A stretch of DNA of 64,000 nt from the NCBI GenBank assembly GCA_019359355.1, contig JAHHHM010000022.1:1-64000 (forward strand), in the 5' to 3' direction. The position numbers and the translations under genes were made by a program. Shown in pieces: positions 55,962-64,000 of the stretch (its first letter is position 1; each line of letters begins with the position of its first letter). The notes under the pieces are model-generated. The model searched no databases, was not told where the DNA came from, and worked only from the letters and a program-made list of their open reading frames with translations. Source of the DNA: Microcoleus vaginatus WJT46-NPBG5. Lineage in GTDB: Bacteria > Cyanobacteriota > Cyanobacteriia > Cyanobacteriales > Oscillatoriaceae.

Positions 55962-56345
55962 TTACCGTCTTTCCTTGCCAAACAGCCCTTTGACTGCATC
56001 CATAAAATTTTCTTCCTTGTAATCCTTAAACTCACCCGCATCAAACCAGATGCCATAGCACACGGGGCATTTTTCATACCAAATGTGAGGCTGGTTGAGT
56101 TCCACCATCTTCGTCATTTTTGTGCGACATTTTGGGCAATTGATATCACCAATTTCATTAAACTTACTGCCAGTTTCTGGCTCGCCGACATCCAACGTTT
56201 CAGAGCCTTCTACTTCTTTTAGTTGCTGGGCTTCAAGAGAATCAAACCAAATTCCTTTACAATCGACACACCGCTCCACTTCAATATTTGCATAAACAAC
56301 TTGTTCTAAGTCTCCTTGACATTTGGGGCAGTTTAACTCGGTCAT
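55962..56345 (-). CDS. TFIIB-type zinc-finger (zf-TFIIB) protein
   Basis: A 127-residue protein with two zinc-finger modules. The first is CPKCQG with CVDCKGIWFD (about 6-35); the second is CPKCRT with CPVCYGIWFD (about 70-102). Each has the C-x2-C pairs followed by G-I-W-F-D, typical of the zf-TFIIB family. The tail is charged (FMDAVKGLFGKERR). Function unknown; maybe nucleic-acid or protein binding. It lies 33 bases downstream of cobM in the same direction and may share its transcript. Confidence 0.87.
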   Translation of the reverse strand: MTELNCPKCQGDLEQVVYANIEVERCVDCKGIWFDSLEAQQLKEVEGSETLDVGEPETGSKFNEIGDINCPKCRTKMTKMVELNQPHIWYEKCPVCYGIWFDAGEFKDYKEENFMDAVKGLFGKERR

Positions 56346-56378
56346 TTTTTTGTCCTTTCAATCACAACTATTTTGATT

Positions 56379-57224
56379 TCATGCAGATGGCGATAGTTTA
56401 TCAGTTCCGATGCTAGCCGGTCGAAACAGGTGGGCGTGTTCTGGATTGTAAAGACGAGAACGCGCTGTTTCTGCTGTTTCTACTGTTGCTAATGCTGGAC
56501 TGATGACATAAAGTGTGGTGCGAATCAAGTCTTCCTGCTGGGTGAGTGCGGCCATTTGGTGCAGGGGAACCTGGAAAATTTTCTCATCGGGCCAGCCCAG
56601 CCGGTAACAAATGGCCACCGGCATTTCGGCTGGGTAATGTTCCATTAATTTCTGCTGGGCGTCTTCGACATGGCGGGCGCTGAGGTAAAGACATAAGCTC
56701 GCTTTATGGGCTGCTAGGGAGGCTAATTCCTCGGAGTCTGGGACGCCGGTGCGACCGGCAATGCGAGTTAAGATAATTGTCTGCACCAGTCCCGGCACTG
56801 TCAGCTCAACTTTTAGCTTGGCTGCTGCTGCTTGAAACGCGCTAATTCCAGGGATGACTTCAAAAGGAATGCCGGCTTCTGCTAAGGCTTGCATTTGCTC
56901 ATGGACAGCACCGTAAAGGCAAGGATCGCCCGAATGCAGTCGTACGACAGACTGCTGCGCTTGCACCCGTGCAATCATCACCGGCAGAATTTCTTCTAGG
57001 GTTTTATTGGCAGTTCGGATAATTTCAGCATCAGAACGGACGCCCTGTAAAATTTGTTTGGGCACCAAAGAATCGGCAAACAAAATAACATCGGCTTCAG
57101 CCAATATTTTCTGAGCTTTGACCGTGAGTAAATCGGGATCGCCAGGGCCGGCACCCACAATATAAACTGCCGGGGCCAAGGAAACTTTTGAACCTGTGAC
57201 TTCGTTAGAATTTTGAATCTTCAA
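56379..57224 (-). CDS. cobM: Precorrin-4 C(11)-methyltransferase
   Basis: SAM-dependent methylation step of cobalamin (B12) synthesis. The 281-residue protein has the start VYIVGAGPGDPDLLTVKAQ (about 21-39), the SAM region RLHSGDPCLYGAVHEQ, IPGISAFQAAAAKL and the CYRLGWPDEKI segment. The annotated start is the TTG at 57224, whose first codons (MKIQNS) resemble the short repeat also seen at sbpA. A TTG at 57179 would begin closer to the conserved part. No cobalamin riboswitch signature was recognised upstream, and no other cob genes are adjacent. Confidence 0.92.
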   Translation of the reverse strand: MKIQNSNEVTGSKVSLAPAVYIVGAGPGDPDLLTVKAQKILAEADVILFADSLVPKQILQGVRSDAEIIRTANKTLEEILPVMIARVQAQQSVVRLHSGDPCLYGAVHEQMQALAEAGIPFEVIPGISAFQAAAAKLKVELTVPGLVQTIILTRIAGRTGVPDSEELASLAAHKASLCLYLSARHVEDAQQKLMEHYPAEMPVAICYRLGWPDEKIFQVPLHQMAALTQQEDLIRTTLYVISPALATVETAETARSRLYNPEHAHLFRPASIGTDKLSPSA

Positions 57225-57697
57225 GAGTTTGGAATTTGGAATGAGGATAGGGGTGGGTTTAAGGCGAGTGAGACTAAAAACACTTTCCGGTTAGCACCCG
57301 TTCAGATTTCTAAGTTTCGAGACCCGCACCAGAAGATAGGTTACTGGATTGTCGTTGTTCGCTGACAGTTCTAGAGTGCACCGCGAAAAAAATGCCGGCA
57401 ACCAGCCAGCACCCTAGCTACGCCACAAAACGATAGCCAGAGCCTCAACAGCTTTAAACAAAGCCCTTTAAATTCAGCCGTTTCAGTGCCGGTGAACTTC
57501 TAGCCCTCAGCGTTTTTTGCTGAGCGCTCAACATTTAACCAGAAGTTAATCACACAAGGCGGGAACTGGAAGTGAACTTTGAAATTCTTCACAAATAGAG
57601 TCCCTGTGATAGTATCTGGATGGTTTAAGGCGGCAAATGGCTGCCGAAAGGCTAAAGCTTTGTGGTGGAGGAGGAGAATCCAGGAGTGCAAGATCGC
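57225..57697. other. Divergent intergenic region cobM / Gfo-Idh-MocA gene
   Basis: About 470 bases. A small CTCAGC/GCTGAG hairpin with a T-rich loop lies at 57506-57524. No gene and no known riboswitch motif were recognised. Confidence 0.4.
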
Positions 57698-58768
57698 ATG
57701 TCAGTGGGATGTTCAAACGCTTATGTACCGCGAAATCAACCCGAACCCATCCGCATTGGGGTGATAGGGGTTGGGAACATGGGACAGCATCACACCCGCG
57801 TTCTTAGCTTGTTGAAAGACGTAGAGCTAGTGGGTGTGGCCGACATTAGTGTAGAGCGGGGTCTAGACACTGCCAGTAAATATCGGATTCGCTTTTTTGA
57901 AGATTATCGTGACCTCCTCCCCCATGTGGAGGCCGTTTGTATTGCCGTTCCAACAAGACTGCATCACTCCGTAGGCATGACTTGTCTCCATGCCGGTGTT
58001 CATGTCTTGATTGAAAAGCCGATTGCCGCCAGCATTACGGAGGCTGAATCTCTGGTCAATGCTGCCGCTGAATCAGGCTGCATTCTACAAGTGGGGCATA
58101 TTGAACGCTTTAACCCAGCCTTCCAAGAACTCAGCAAGGTACTAAAGACAGAAGAATTGCTGGCTTTAGAAGCTCATCGCATGAGTCCTTATTCTCACCG
58201 GGCTAACGATGTGTCTGTTGTCTTGGATCTGATGATTCACGACATTGACCTGCTTTTAGAGCTGGCAGAAGCTCCTGTGGTTAAGCTAACGGCTAGTGGC
58301 AGTCGCGCTTCTGGTTCTGGATTTTTAGATTATGTGACCGCGACCCTTGGCTTTGCGAATGGGATTGTGGCCACGCTGACGGCAAGCAAAGTTACTCACC
58401 GAAAACTGCGGCGAATTGTGGCTCATTGCAAAAATTCGCTGACAGAGGCGGATTTTTTGAATAATGAAATCTTGATTCACCGGCAAACAACTGCCAACTA
58501 CATGACGGACTATGGCCAAGTGCTTTACCGGCAGGATGGTCTGATTGAAAAGGTCTATACCAGCAACATTGAGCCGCTTCACGCAGAGTTAGAGCATTTT
58601 GTCAACTGCGTCCGGGGGGGGAATCAACCTTCTGTCGGCGGGCAGCAAGCTCTCAAAGCTTTGCGTTTAGCCAGTGTGATTGAGCAAATGGCCCTTGATG
58701 GCAAGGTGTGGTACTCCTCAGATGCGGATCGCAGTTCCTTACATCCTTCCACCGTTACGGTTATGTGA
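57698..58768 (+). CDS. Gfo/Idh/MocA-family oxidoreductase
   Basis: A 356-residue NAD(P)-dependent sugar-type dehydrogenase. The Rossmann motif is IGVIGVGNMGQHH (about 20-32). The EKPIAASITEAE segment (about 112-123) carries the conserved Glu-Lys-Pro with the catalytic Lys. VGHIERFNPAFQE and DLMIHDIDLLLELAE (His/Asp pair) are further family marks. The substrate cannot be told; related enzymes act on UDP-sugars or inositols. The ATG at 57698 has AGGAG 11 bases upstream; a GTG 12 codons earlier is also in frame. It converges with the SGNH gene. Confidence 0.88.
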   Translation: MSVGCSNAYVPRNQPEPIRIGVIGVGNMGQHHTRVLSLLKDVELVGVADISVERGLDTASKYRIRFFEDYRDLLPHVEAVCIAVPTRLHHSVGMTCLHAGVHVLIEKPIAASITEAESLVNAAAESGCILQVGHIERFNPAFQELSKVLKTEELLALEAHRMSPYSHRANDVSVVLDLMIHDIDLLLELAEAPVVKLTASGSRASGSGFLDYVTATLGFANGIVATLTASKVTHRKLRRIVAHCKNSLTEADFLNNEILIHRQTTANYMTDYGQVLYRQDGLIEKVYTSNIEPLHAELEHFVNCVRGGNQPSVGGQQALKALRLASVIEQMALDGKVWYSSDADRSSLHPSTVTVM

Positions 58769-58810
58769 TGAAATCGGCTGGAAGGGAAGAGTGGCTAGTG
58801 GCTAAGGGCA

Positions 58811-59770
58811 TTAATCCTCGGCTTCTAGCTGTTTTGGCTGCAATAGCCGCCTCAGTTCCTTGCTGATGAGTTCACAGACTTTTTGGTTGCCGGTGGGACT
58901 AAGGTGAATGTGGTCTCGGTAGAGACTTTCTGGCTGCTGGGCTGCATTGAAAATGGGCTGAAAATCAATGTAGGTTATTTGCTCGTTTTGAGTAAAGTCC
59001 GTGAGACGCAGACGGGCCTTTTTTTCGTAATCCAACGAACCGGGCTGTCCAATTTCACGCAATAAAGGGGTCGTGGCCAGCAAAAATTGGCCATTATTTT
59101 CTTTGACAATTTCCTTAATTTTTTGTATAGCTTCCAAGTTGCGACCGACCCGATCGCCGGTTTCTGCCTGCACGGCTTGTAATTCAGGGGAAACCGGCGG
59201 CGAAGGCAAAACGTAACGGCTCAACACTTCCACCAAGGCTAAAGGAGGTTGCCGGCTCGGATAGTTGCGATCTTGGCCCACCGGCAGCGAAGTGGGTGCC
59301 GTGGCAAACAAATCATCGGTATTAATCAGCAACACCACTGCCTGAGCGTCAAATGTGCCAAACCGTTCTAAATAAGCCAATTCATTTCTCGGTCCCCAAG
59401 AATTGGCAGAAGCATTGAAAACTTCAACTGCTCCTTCTCCCCTTCCTAACTCACGAGCCATCATTGCGGAAATCGTCGCCTCCCGATCCGTCCACCAGCC
59501 GCCATTTGCCACAGAATCTCCCAGCAGTAATACCCGCAAGGTAGAAGCCGGTCGAGTTGCCGATACCGGCGCACTTCGCATGGAATACTGATTAATTTCA
59601 ATTCGCTTGCCAAACCGGCGAGTGTGCTGGTTCGGCGCTAAAAGATAGCCAATTTTCTCATCTGGAATATAAATGAGGGTTCTGCCAAAACCAAATAGCA
59701 GGCGCAGGCTCACCTCTAATAGCGTCAAGAGGCCAACGCCAATGGCCAAAATGAGCAGCGCAATTTTCAT
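58811..59770 (-). CDS. SGNH/GDSL-family hydrolase, membrane-anchored
   Basis: A 319-residue protein. An N-terminal hydrophobic segment (KIALLILAIGVGLLTLLEVS, about 2-21) anchors or exports it. The block I motif LLLGDSVANGGWW (about 81-93) has the nucleophile Ser. NASANSWGPRNELAYL is the block III-like region with Asn. The catalytic Asp and His are in YRDHIHLSPTGNQ near the end. Such proteins hydrolyse acyl esters, often on lipids or glycans. It is not obviously in an operon. Confidence 0.85.
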   Translation of the reverse strand: MKIALLILAIGVGLLTLLEVSLRLLFGFGRTLIYIPDEKIGYLLAPNQHTRRFGKRIEINQYSMRSAPVSATRPASTLRVLLLGDSVANGGWWTDREATISAMMARELGRGEGAVEVFNASANSWGPRNELAYLERFGTFDAQAVVLLINTDDLFATAPTSLPVGQDRNYPSRQPPLALVEVLSRYVLPSPPVSPELQAVQAETGDRVGRNLEAIQKIKEIVKENNGQFLLATTPLLREIGQPGSLDYEKKARLRLTDFTQNEQITYIDFQPIFNAAQQPESLYRDHIHLSPTGNQKVCELISKELRRLLQPKQLEAED

Positions 59771-60098
59771 TTCAGATCCGCTGGGACAATTAATTAAAAA
59801 AAGAAAAATATTCTAAGTGCCGATCACAGGAAAATTGATCACGGCAAATTAATCGAGTGACAACCAAATCAGACCAGAGGCTGAATACCTAACAGAGCAA
59901 GCTGGAAAATTACCAACTTTAGTAGCGGCAAATTCTGCATCAAACTGGTTATAGGGTGCCCGCTCTCAGTTATAGTACAGTACAGAGACTTGCTCTAAGC
60001 TCTCAAGCAGAGATGAACGGCAAGCGTGAATCTCATTGCCTGTATTTAGAAGTGTATGTGGTTGACTCAATTTACTACCGAGTCCGAATCGTAAAATT
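59771..60098. other. Divergent intergenic region SGNH gene / btpA
   Basis: About 330 bases. TATAGT at 59971-59976 could be a -10 element for btpA, about 125 bases before the start; no clear -35 was recognised. No gene is seen. Confidence 0.35.
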
Positions 60099-60944
60099 GT
60101 GGACTTAAATCAGATATTCAAAACACCAAATCCAATTATTGGGGTGGTACATTTATTGCCGCTACCGACATCTCCCCGGTGGGGTGGCAGCCTTAGAGCT
60201 GTGATTGATCGAGCGGAACAAGAAGCAACGGCCTTGGCATCCGGTGGCGTTAACGCGTTGATCGTGGAAAATTTTTTTGACGCGCCGTTTACCAGTGGCC
60301 GAGTCGATCCGGCTGTGGTCAGTGCCATGACACTGATCATTGGGCATCTGATGAATTTGGTGACGTTGCCGGTGGGGATCAATGTGTTACGCAACGACGC
60401 CCACAGCGCGTTGGCCATTGCCTCCAATGTGGGAGCCAAATTTATCCGCGTCAACGTCTTAACCGGCGTCATGGCGACCGATCAAGGGTTAATTGAAGGA
60501 CAAGCCCATCAACTTCTGCGCTACCGACGGGAATTGGGCAGTGATGTCAAAATCCTGGCAGATGTACTGGTCAAGCACGCGCGGCCTTTGGGTTCCCCCA
60601 ATCTCACCACAGCCGTGCAAGAGACAATAGAACGGGGTTTAGCCGATGGCGTGATTCTCTCCGGTTGGGCAACCGGCAGTCCCCCCAATTTAGAAGACTT
60701 AGAACTGGCCACAGCAGCCGCGAAGGGCACGCCGGTGTTCATTGGCAGCGGGGCCAATTGGGAAAATATCCCCACCCTGATACAAGCAGCAGACGGCGTT
60801 ATTGTCTCCAGTTCCCTGAAGCGACATGGACGCATAGAACAACCCATCGATCCGATTCGGGTTAGCCAATTTGTGGAAGCCACGCGCCGCAGCGTCTCGG
60901 AAAAGCCAGCCCCCAAACCCGTTTCCTCTTTTACCGTTCATTAG
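60099..60944 (+). CDS. btpA: Photosystem I biogenesis protein BtpA
   Basis: Needed in Synechocystis for stable accumulation of the photosystem I reaction-centre proteins, acting at the thylakoid surface. The 281-residue protein has the family pattern PIIGVVHLLPLPTSPRWGG (about 12-30), VNALIVENFFDAPF, VGINVLRNDAHSALAIA, VKILADVLVKHA and GVIVSSSLKRHGRIEQPID. The fold is a TIM-barrel type. Translation begins at a GTG (60099). VKOR follows after 77 bases in the same direction, probably in one operon; both serve thylakoid protein assembly. Confidence 0.95.
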   Translation: MDLNQIFKTPNPIIGVVHLLPLPTSPRWGGSLRAVIDRAEQEATALASGGVNALIVENFFDAPFTSGRVDPAVVSAMTLIIGHLMNLVTLPVGINVLRNDAHSALAIASNVGAKFIRVNVLTGVMATDQGLIEGQAHQLLRYRRELGSDVKILADVLVKHARPLGSPNLTTAVQETIERGLADGVILSGWATGSPPNLEDLELATAAAKGTPVFIGSGANWENIPTLIQAADGVIVSSSLKRHGRIEQPIDPIRVSQFVEATRRSVSEKPAPKPVSSFTVH

Positions 60945-60988
60945 CGCCCAGGAACCGATCAAACACAAACGACAAACGACGCATTAAA

Positions 60989-61014
60989 ATCTAAACTCTA
61001 AATCTAAACTCTAA
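60989..61014 (+). repeat. 13-bp tandem repeat, two copies, before the VKOR gene
   Basis: ATCTAAACTCTAA occurs twice without a gap, ending seven bases before the VKOR start codon, where a ribosome-binding site would be expected. A related imperfect repeat precedes the FIST gene near 28076. Confidence 0.9.
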
Positions 61015-61021
61015 AGTTGAC

Positions 61022-61978
61022 ATGATTCGCCGACGTTCTACTCCCTGGATTCATCGCTGGTCGCGTGTCCTGATCGCGGCGATAGCAGCTGCCGGTGCTT
61101 TAGAAACAGCCTTTCTCACAGTCGTCAAATTGACCGGCAATGTTGGTGCTGTCTGCCCTACAAGCGGCTGTAACCAGGTACTCAACAGCCCTTACGCTCA
61201 AGTTTTTGGCATACCTTTGACGCTGTTAGGGTTTTTGGCCTATACCGCTATGGCGGTGATGGCGGCTGCCCCTTTGGCCTTCAATCCCGCCAATCAGAAA
61301 GAACTGCGATCTAAACTGGAAAACTTGACTTGGCCATTGTTATTTGCCGGTGGCATTGCAATGGTGATTTTCAGCGGCTATTTAATGTATCTGCTGATTT
61401 TTGTCATTAAAGAATTCTGTTTCTATTGCCTCGCCTCAGCCTTATTTTCACTCGCACTATTTGTGCTGACCCTAATAGGCCGGGAATGGGAAGATATTGG
61501 TCAAATCGTTTTCACCGGCATCATCGTCGGGATGGTGACGCTCATTGGGACATTGGGGATATACGCGAACGCCAACTCACCTGTGGGAACGGACTCTGCT
61601 GTTAATTCCTCAGGTTCCGGACAAGCAGGCCCACCCGTCACTACTACTTCTGGGGAAGCAGAAATTGCTTTAGCACGCCATCTCACCCAAGTCGGGGCCA
61701 AGGAATACGGGGCTTTTTGGTGTCCACATTGCCACGAGCAAAAGCAACTGTTTGGCAAAGAAGCATTTGCGCTGGCGGACTATGTTGAATGTGACCCCGA
61801 AGGCCGCAATGCTCGCGCTCAAATGTGTATAGACGCCAAAGTTCAAGGCTACCCAACTTGGGAAATTAACGGCAAATTTTATCAGGGCGTACAATCTTTA
61901 GAGAAACTAGCCGATCTCTCCGGTTACAACGGCCCGCGTAACTTTAAGAACACCATCGCCACGCCCACAGTGCCTTAA
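61022..61978 (+). CDS. VKOR-thioredoxin fusion (disulfide-forming enzyme)
   Basis: Makes disulfide bonds in lumenal and periplasmic proteins, passing electrons to quinone. The 318-residue protein has a VKOR part with about five membrane segments, the loop Cys pair Cys45/Cys50 and the active-site pair FCFYC (Cys133, Cys136). A linker (about 185-212) leads to a thioredoxin-like domain with FWCPHC (Cys234, Cys237). This fusion is typical of cyanobacteria and plants (LTO1), where it is linked to photosystem assembly, matching its neighbour btpA. Confidence 0.94.
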   Translation: MIRRRSTPWIHRWSRVLIAAIAAAGALETAFLTVVKLTGNVGAVCPTSGCNQVLNSPYAQVFGIPLTLLGFLAYTAMAVMAAAPLAFNPANQKELRSKLENLTWPLLFAGGIAMVIFSGYLMYLLIFVIKEFCFYCLASALFSLALFVLTLIGREWEDIGQIVFTGIIVGMVTLIGTLGIYANANSPVGTDSAVNSSGSGQAGPPVTTTSGEAEIALARHLTQVGAKEYGAFWCPHCHEQKQLFGKEAFALADYVECDPEGRNARAQMCIDAKVQGYPTWEINGKFYQGVQSLEKLADLSGYNGPRNFKNTIATPTVP

Positions 61979-62060
61979 AAGTCACTCAAGCTACAAAACC
62001 CTAGAATAGAAGCTGAAACTCTGGTGCAGCTAATATTCTGTTGAGGGAGTAGAAGTTACT

Positions 62061-62372
62061 ATGGCTAACCTAAGTACCGCAGAAGCAATCGAAGAACTCG
62101 CGGCTGAGATTGGCGAGAACGTTTACATGGACATCGCCAAGTGGCACCTCCATTTACGTGAAGCTCATCTTCACACCGTTCTTGCTGAACGTCTTTACCC
62201 GCTGCTGAGTGGTAGAACTATCGACGAAGACCAGGTTCTACCGATCCTGCAAAATATCCCTGTGAAATTAGGGGGTGGCAAACGGGAAGTTTCTCTTTTG
62301 GATTTGCTGCCGATGCAATCTCAAGTTCAGCTCATGGACATCTTAGAAGAGTATCAGCGCAAGATTAGCTAA
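62061..62372 (+). CDS. DUF3181 family protein
   Basis: A 103-residue soluble helical protein. The sequence (EELAAEIGENVYMDIAKWHL, AERLYPLLSGRTIDEDQVLP, EVSLLDLLPMQSQVQLMDIL) fits the cyanobacterial DUF3181 family. Function unknown. The ATG follows GAGGGAG at a usable distance. It follows VKOR by 82 bases in the same direction and may be read from the same or its own promoter. Confidence 0.85.
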   Translation: MANLSTAEAIEELAAEIGENVYMDIAKWHLHLREAHLHTVLAERLYPLLSGRTIDEDQVLPILQNIPVKLGGGKREVSLLDLLPMQSQVQLMDILEEYQRKIS

Positions 62373-62649
62373 GTCTGATGAGAAAATGGCAGGGCTATGC
62401 GGTTTGACCTCTGGCTGAGGCTGATTAACCAGCAAGCTAAAACCTTGAGGCTAAAACAAAAACTGCCTTGAATTTGGAAATCAATCAGACAACTGTTAGG
62501 GCAAGTTCAGTGTTATGTCCGCAGCTCACTGTGAGCCACTGAACTTGCAATAGTCATTTATAGGCTTTTTTGTCAAGGGCTTGATGGGATCGCAGCAGAC
62601 GACTACTGTGATCGCAACGGACTTTTGCCCAGACGAGGAGCCAAAATGT

Positions 62650-64000
62650 ATGGCAAAAAAGAAAAGAGTGCCAAACACCGGCAAAGGCTTCGGTGCCGGC
62701 ACTCAACAACTCATGGCCGGCTTAGTCAAAGCCGAAAGCTTGATCCGCCGCAAAAATTGGCTTCAAGCTTTGGAAATCTTACAGGCTTTGGAAGATCGCT
62801 ATCCCAACGAGCCAGACGTGCTGATTAGCCAAGTGAACCTCTACCTGGAAATTGGTGACATCCAGCACTATCAGCATACTTGCGAGCGCCTGCTAAAAAT
62901 TGACCCAAACAACGCCAATGCCACCCTAGGGTTAGCCGGCTCCTATCTGGCCAACTTCCGCCCCATGTTGGCCATCAGAACCTTTCGCCGATTTGTTGAG
63001 CGGTGGCCAAATGACCGACGCATTGCCGATGTTAACCAGACCATTGCGGAACTGGAACCCAAAATCACTGAAATGGTTGCAGAAATGGGGTTAACCGGCG
63101 AAGAGGCTATCGAACTGGCAACTCTTCATGAACAAGCCCAATGCTGCTTAGAACTAGGGAAATATCTGGAATGCCGGCAGCTTGAGGAACAGATATTAGA
63201 ACGCCGGCCCGATTTCACATCAGCACTCAACAACATCAGCCAAGCCTACGTGATGGAAGGCCAAATCGAGCCAGCGATTACCACCAGCCAGCGCGTCCTT
63301 GAAATTGATCCCAAAAACTATCACGCCCTCTCCAACCTCAGCCGTTACCTGTGCCTGAGTGGCCGGCTTGACGAAGCTAAACAGCAGGCTGAGCAACTTA
63401 AATCCATTGAATCTGATGCCGCAGATATCTGGGTAAAAAAAGCAGAAGCCTTCAGTTTCCTGGGCGACGATCAAAGCGTTCTGGATGCCTTCGTCGGCGC
63501 TGAAAAAACCGGCAGCCTGGAAACTGCCGTCTCTAGTCCCTTCCTTTATCATCTGGCAGCCGTTGCCCACCTAAGGCAGGGAAACCAAGATCGCGCCCGT
63601 CAATACTGGCAGCAAGCGCTCAAAATCAACGCCGGATTTGGATTAGCCCAATCCAACCTCAACGATCTCAACCAGCCGGTGAGTCAACGTCACTGTCCCT
63701 GGCCATTTCCTTTGGCAAACTGGGTCAGCCAGCACGCGGTTAACGAACTCCTTGAACAGGTGAGATCCGGGTTTCGCGAGGACGATGAAGAAGCCGCCAC
63801 ACAGACAACCCAACGCTATCTGCAACACCATCCAGAGATGGTGAGCCTAGTGCCGATGCTGCTGGATCGGGGCGATCCCCCTGGGCGCGAGTTTGCCTTG
63901 CGTCTTGCGAAAATGGCTAAGACGCCGGAGATGCTGGAAGCGCTCAAAGACTTTGCCTTGAGTGATCGCGGTCCTGATGAAAGCCGGCATGAAGCGTCAA
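62650..64000 (+). CDS. Tetratricopeptide-repeat protein, 3' end beyond window
   Basis: The frame is open from ATG 62650 to the window end (450 codons). The start MAKKKRVPNTGKGFGAGTQQ is basic. Helical pairs of the TPR type follow: ALEILQALEDRYPNEPDVLI, CCLELGKYLECRQLEEQILE, ALNNISQAYVMEGQIEPAIT, and YHLAAVAHLRQGNQDRARQY. AGGAG lies 10 bases before this ATG; an overlapping ATG four bases earlier is in another frame and is not used. No signal peptide. TPR proteins are scaffolds; a partner cannot be inferred. A C-terminal domain may lie outside the window. Confidence 0.85.
   Translation, partial: MAKKKRVPNTGKGFGAGTQQLMAGLVKAESLIRRKNWLQALEILQALEDRYPNEPDVLISQVNLYLEIGDIQHYQHTCERLLKIDPNNANATLGLAGSYLANFRPMLAIRTFRRFVERWPNDRRIADVNQTIAELEPKITEMVAEMGLTGEEAIELATLHEQAQCCLELGKYLECRQLEEQILERRPDFTSALNNISQAYVMEGQIEPAITTSQRVLEIDPKNYHALSNLSRYLCLSGRLDEAKQQAEQLKSIESDAADIWVKKAEAFSFLGDDQSVLDAFVGAEKTGSLETAVSSPFLYHLAAVAHLRQGNQDRARQYWQQALKINAGFGLAQSNLNDLNQPVSQRHCPWPFPLANWVSQHAVNELLEQVRSGFREDDEEAATQTTQRYLQHHPEMVSLVPMLLDRGDPPGREFALRLAKMAKTPEMLEALKDFALSDRGPDESRHEAS

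Noticed and set aside
57225-57500. Cobalamin riboswitch before cobM
   Set aside because: The conserved B12-box type sequences were not found on the minus strand.
62625-62828. Short frame of 67 codons in the TPR gene region
   Set aside because: It is an out-of-frame shadow; the real gene starts at 62650 and stays open to the window end.

Overview
The window is chromosomal DNA of a cyanobacterium, most likely a filamentous one. The markers are BtpA (photosystem I biogenesis), CP12, an atpD-atpC pair standing apart from the other ATP synthase genes, VKOR-thioredoxin, a CruA/CruP-type flavoprotein, the cyanobacterial families DUF3177 and DUF3181, and a HetZ homologue. Whether the organism forms heterocysts cannot be told from here; the genus is not assigned. 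GCCGGC is strikingly common, HIP1 (GCGATCGC) is rare, and short tandem repeats (STRRs) lie in many intergenic gaps and inside several genes.

Layout. 1-2165: tail of a transposase that truncates an acyl-CoA synthetase gene, which also carries a one-base frameshift near its start. 2.9-8.5 kb: central carbon and tetrapyrrole genes (pckA, gap, an epimerase-like SDR, hemE). 9.0-15.2 kb: phosphate import (pstS, pstC, pstA, pstB), a PPK2 polyphosphate kinase and a sulfate-binding lipoprotein. 15.4-23.6 kb: membrane and stress-type genes (DUF202, secreted protein plus CadD transporter, DUF1003, DUF4214, DUF1206, ADP-ribosylglycohydrolase), separated by long gaps with structured DNA. 24-38.6 kb: housekeeping and signalling (atpD, atpC, cp12, FIST protein plus CheC-like protein, metallophosphoesterase, CruP-like flavoprotein, MgtC, M23 peptidase, PAP2).

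39.2-44.0 kb: a probable acquired cassette. A hydrolase, an SDR, a cupin remnant and a zinc alcohol dehydrogenase are divergent from an AraC regulator. The block lacks GCCGGC and is edged by a 116-bp MITE. 44.2-51.6 kb: HGSNAT-like acyltransferase, PHP phosphoesterase, orphan ModC/CysA-type ATPase, hetZ with a HetR-like operator about 0.3 kb upstream, a TsaC/YciO-family gene and larC. 51.7-54.3 kb: three consecutive paralogous exported proteins, probably DUF6658, one LEA-like. 54.8-64 kb: MIF-type tautomerase, flavin reductase, zinc-finger protein, cobM, Gfo/Idh/MocA oxidoreductase, SGNH hydrolase, btpA with VKOR, DUF3181, and a TPR gene running off the end.

The strongest leads are the HetR-like operator at hetZ, the exported paralogue trio, the AraC-controlled cassette with its MITE, and repeat DNA built in frame into genes. 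No tRNA, rRNA or CRISPR array was recognised. All family names come from reading the translations, without database searches.
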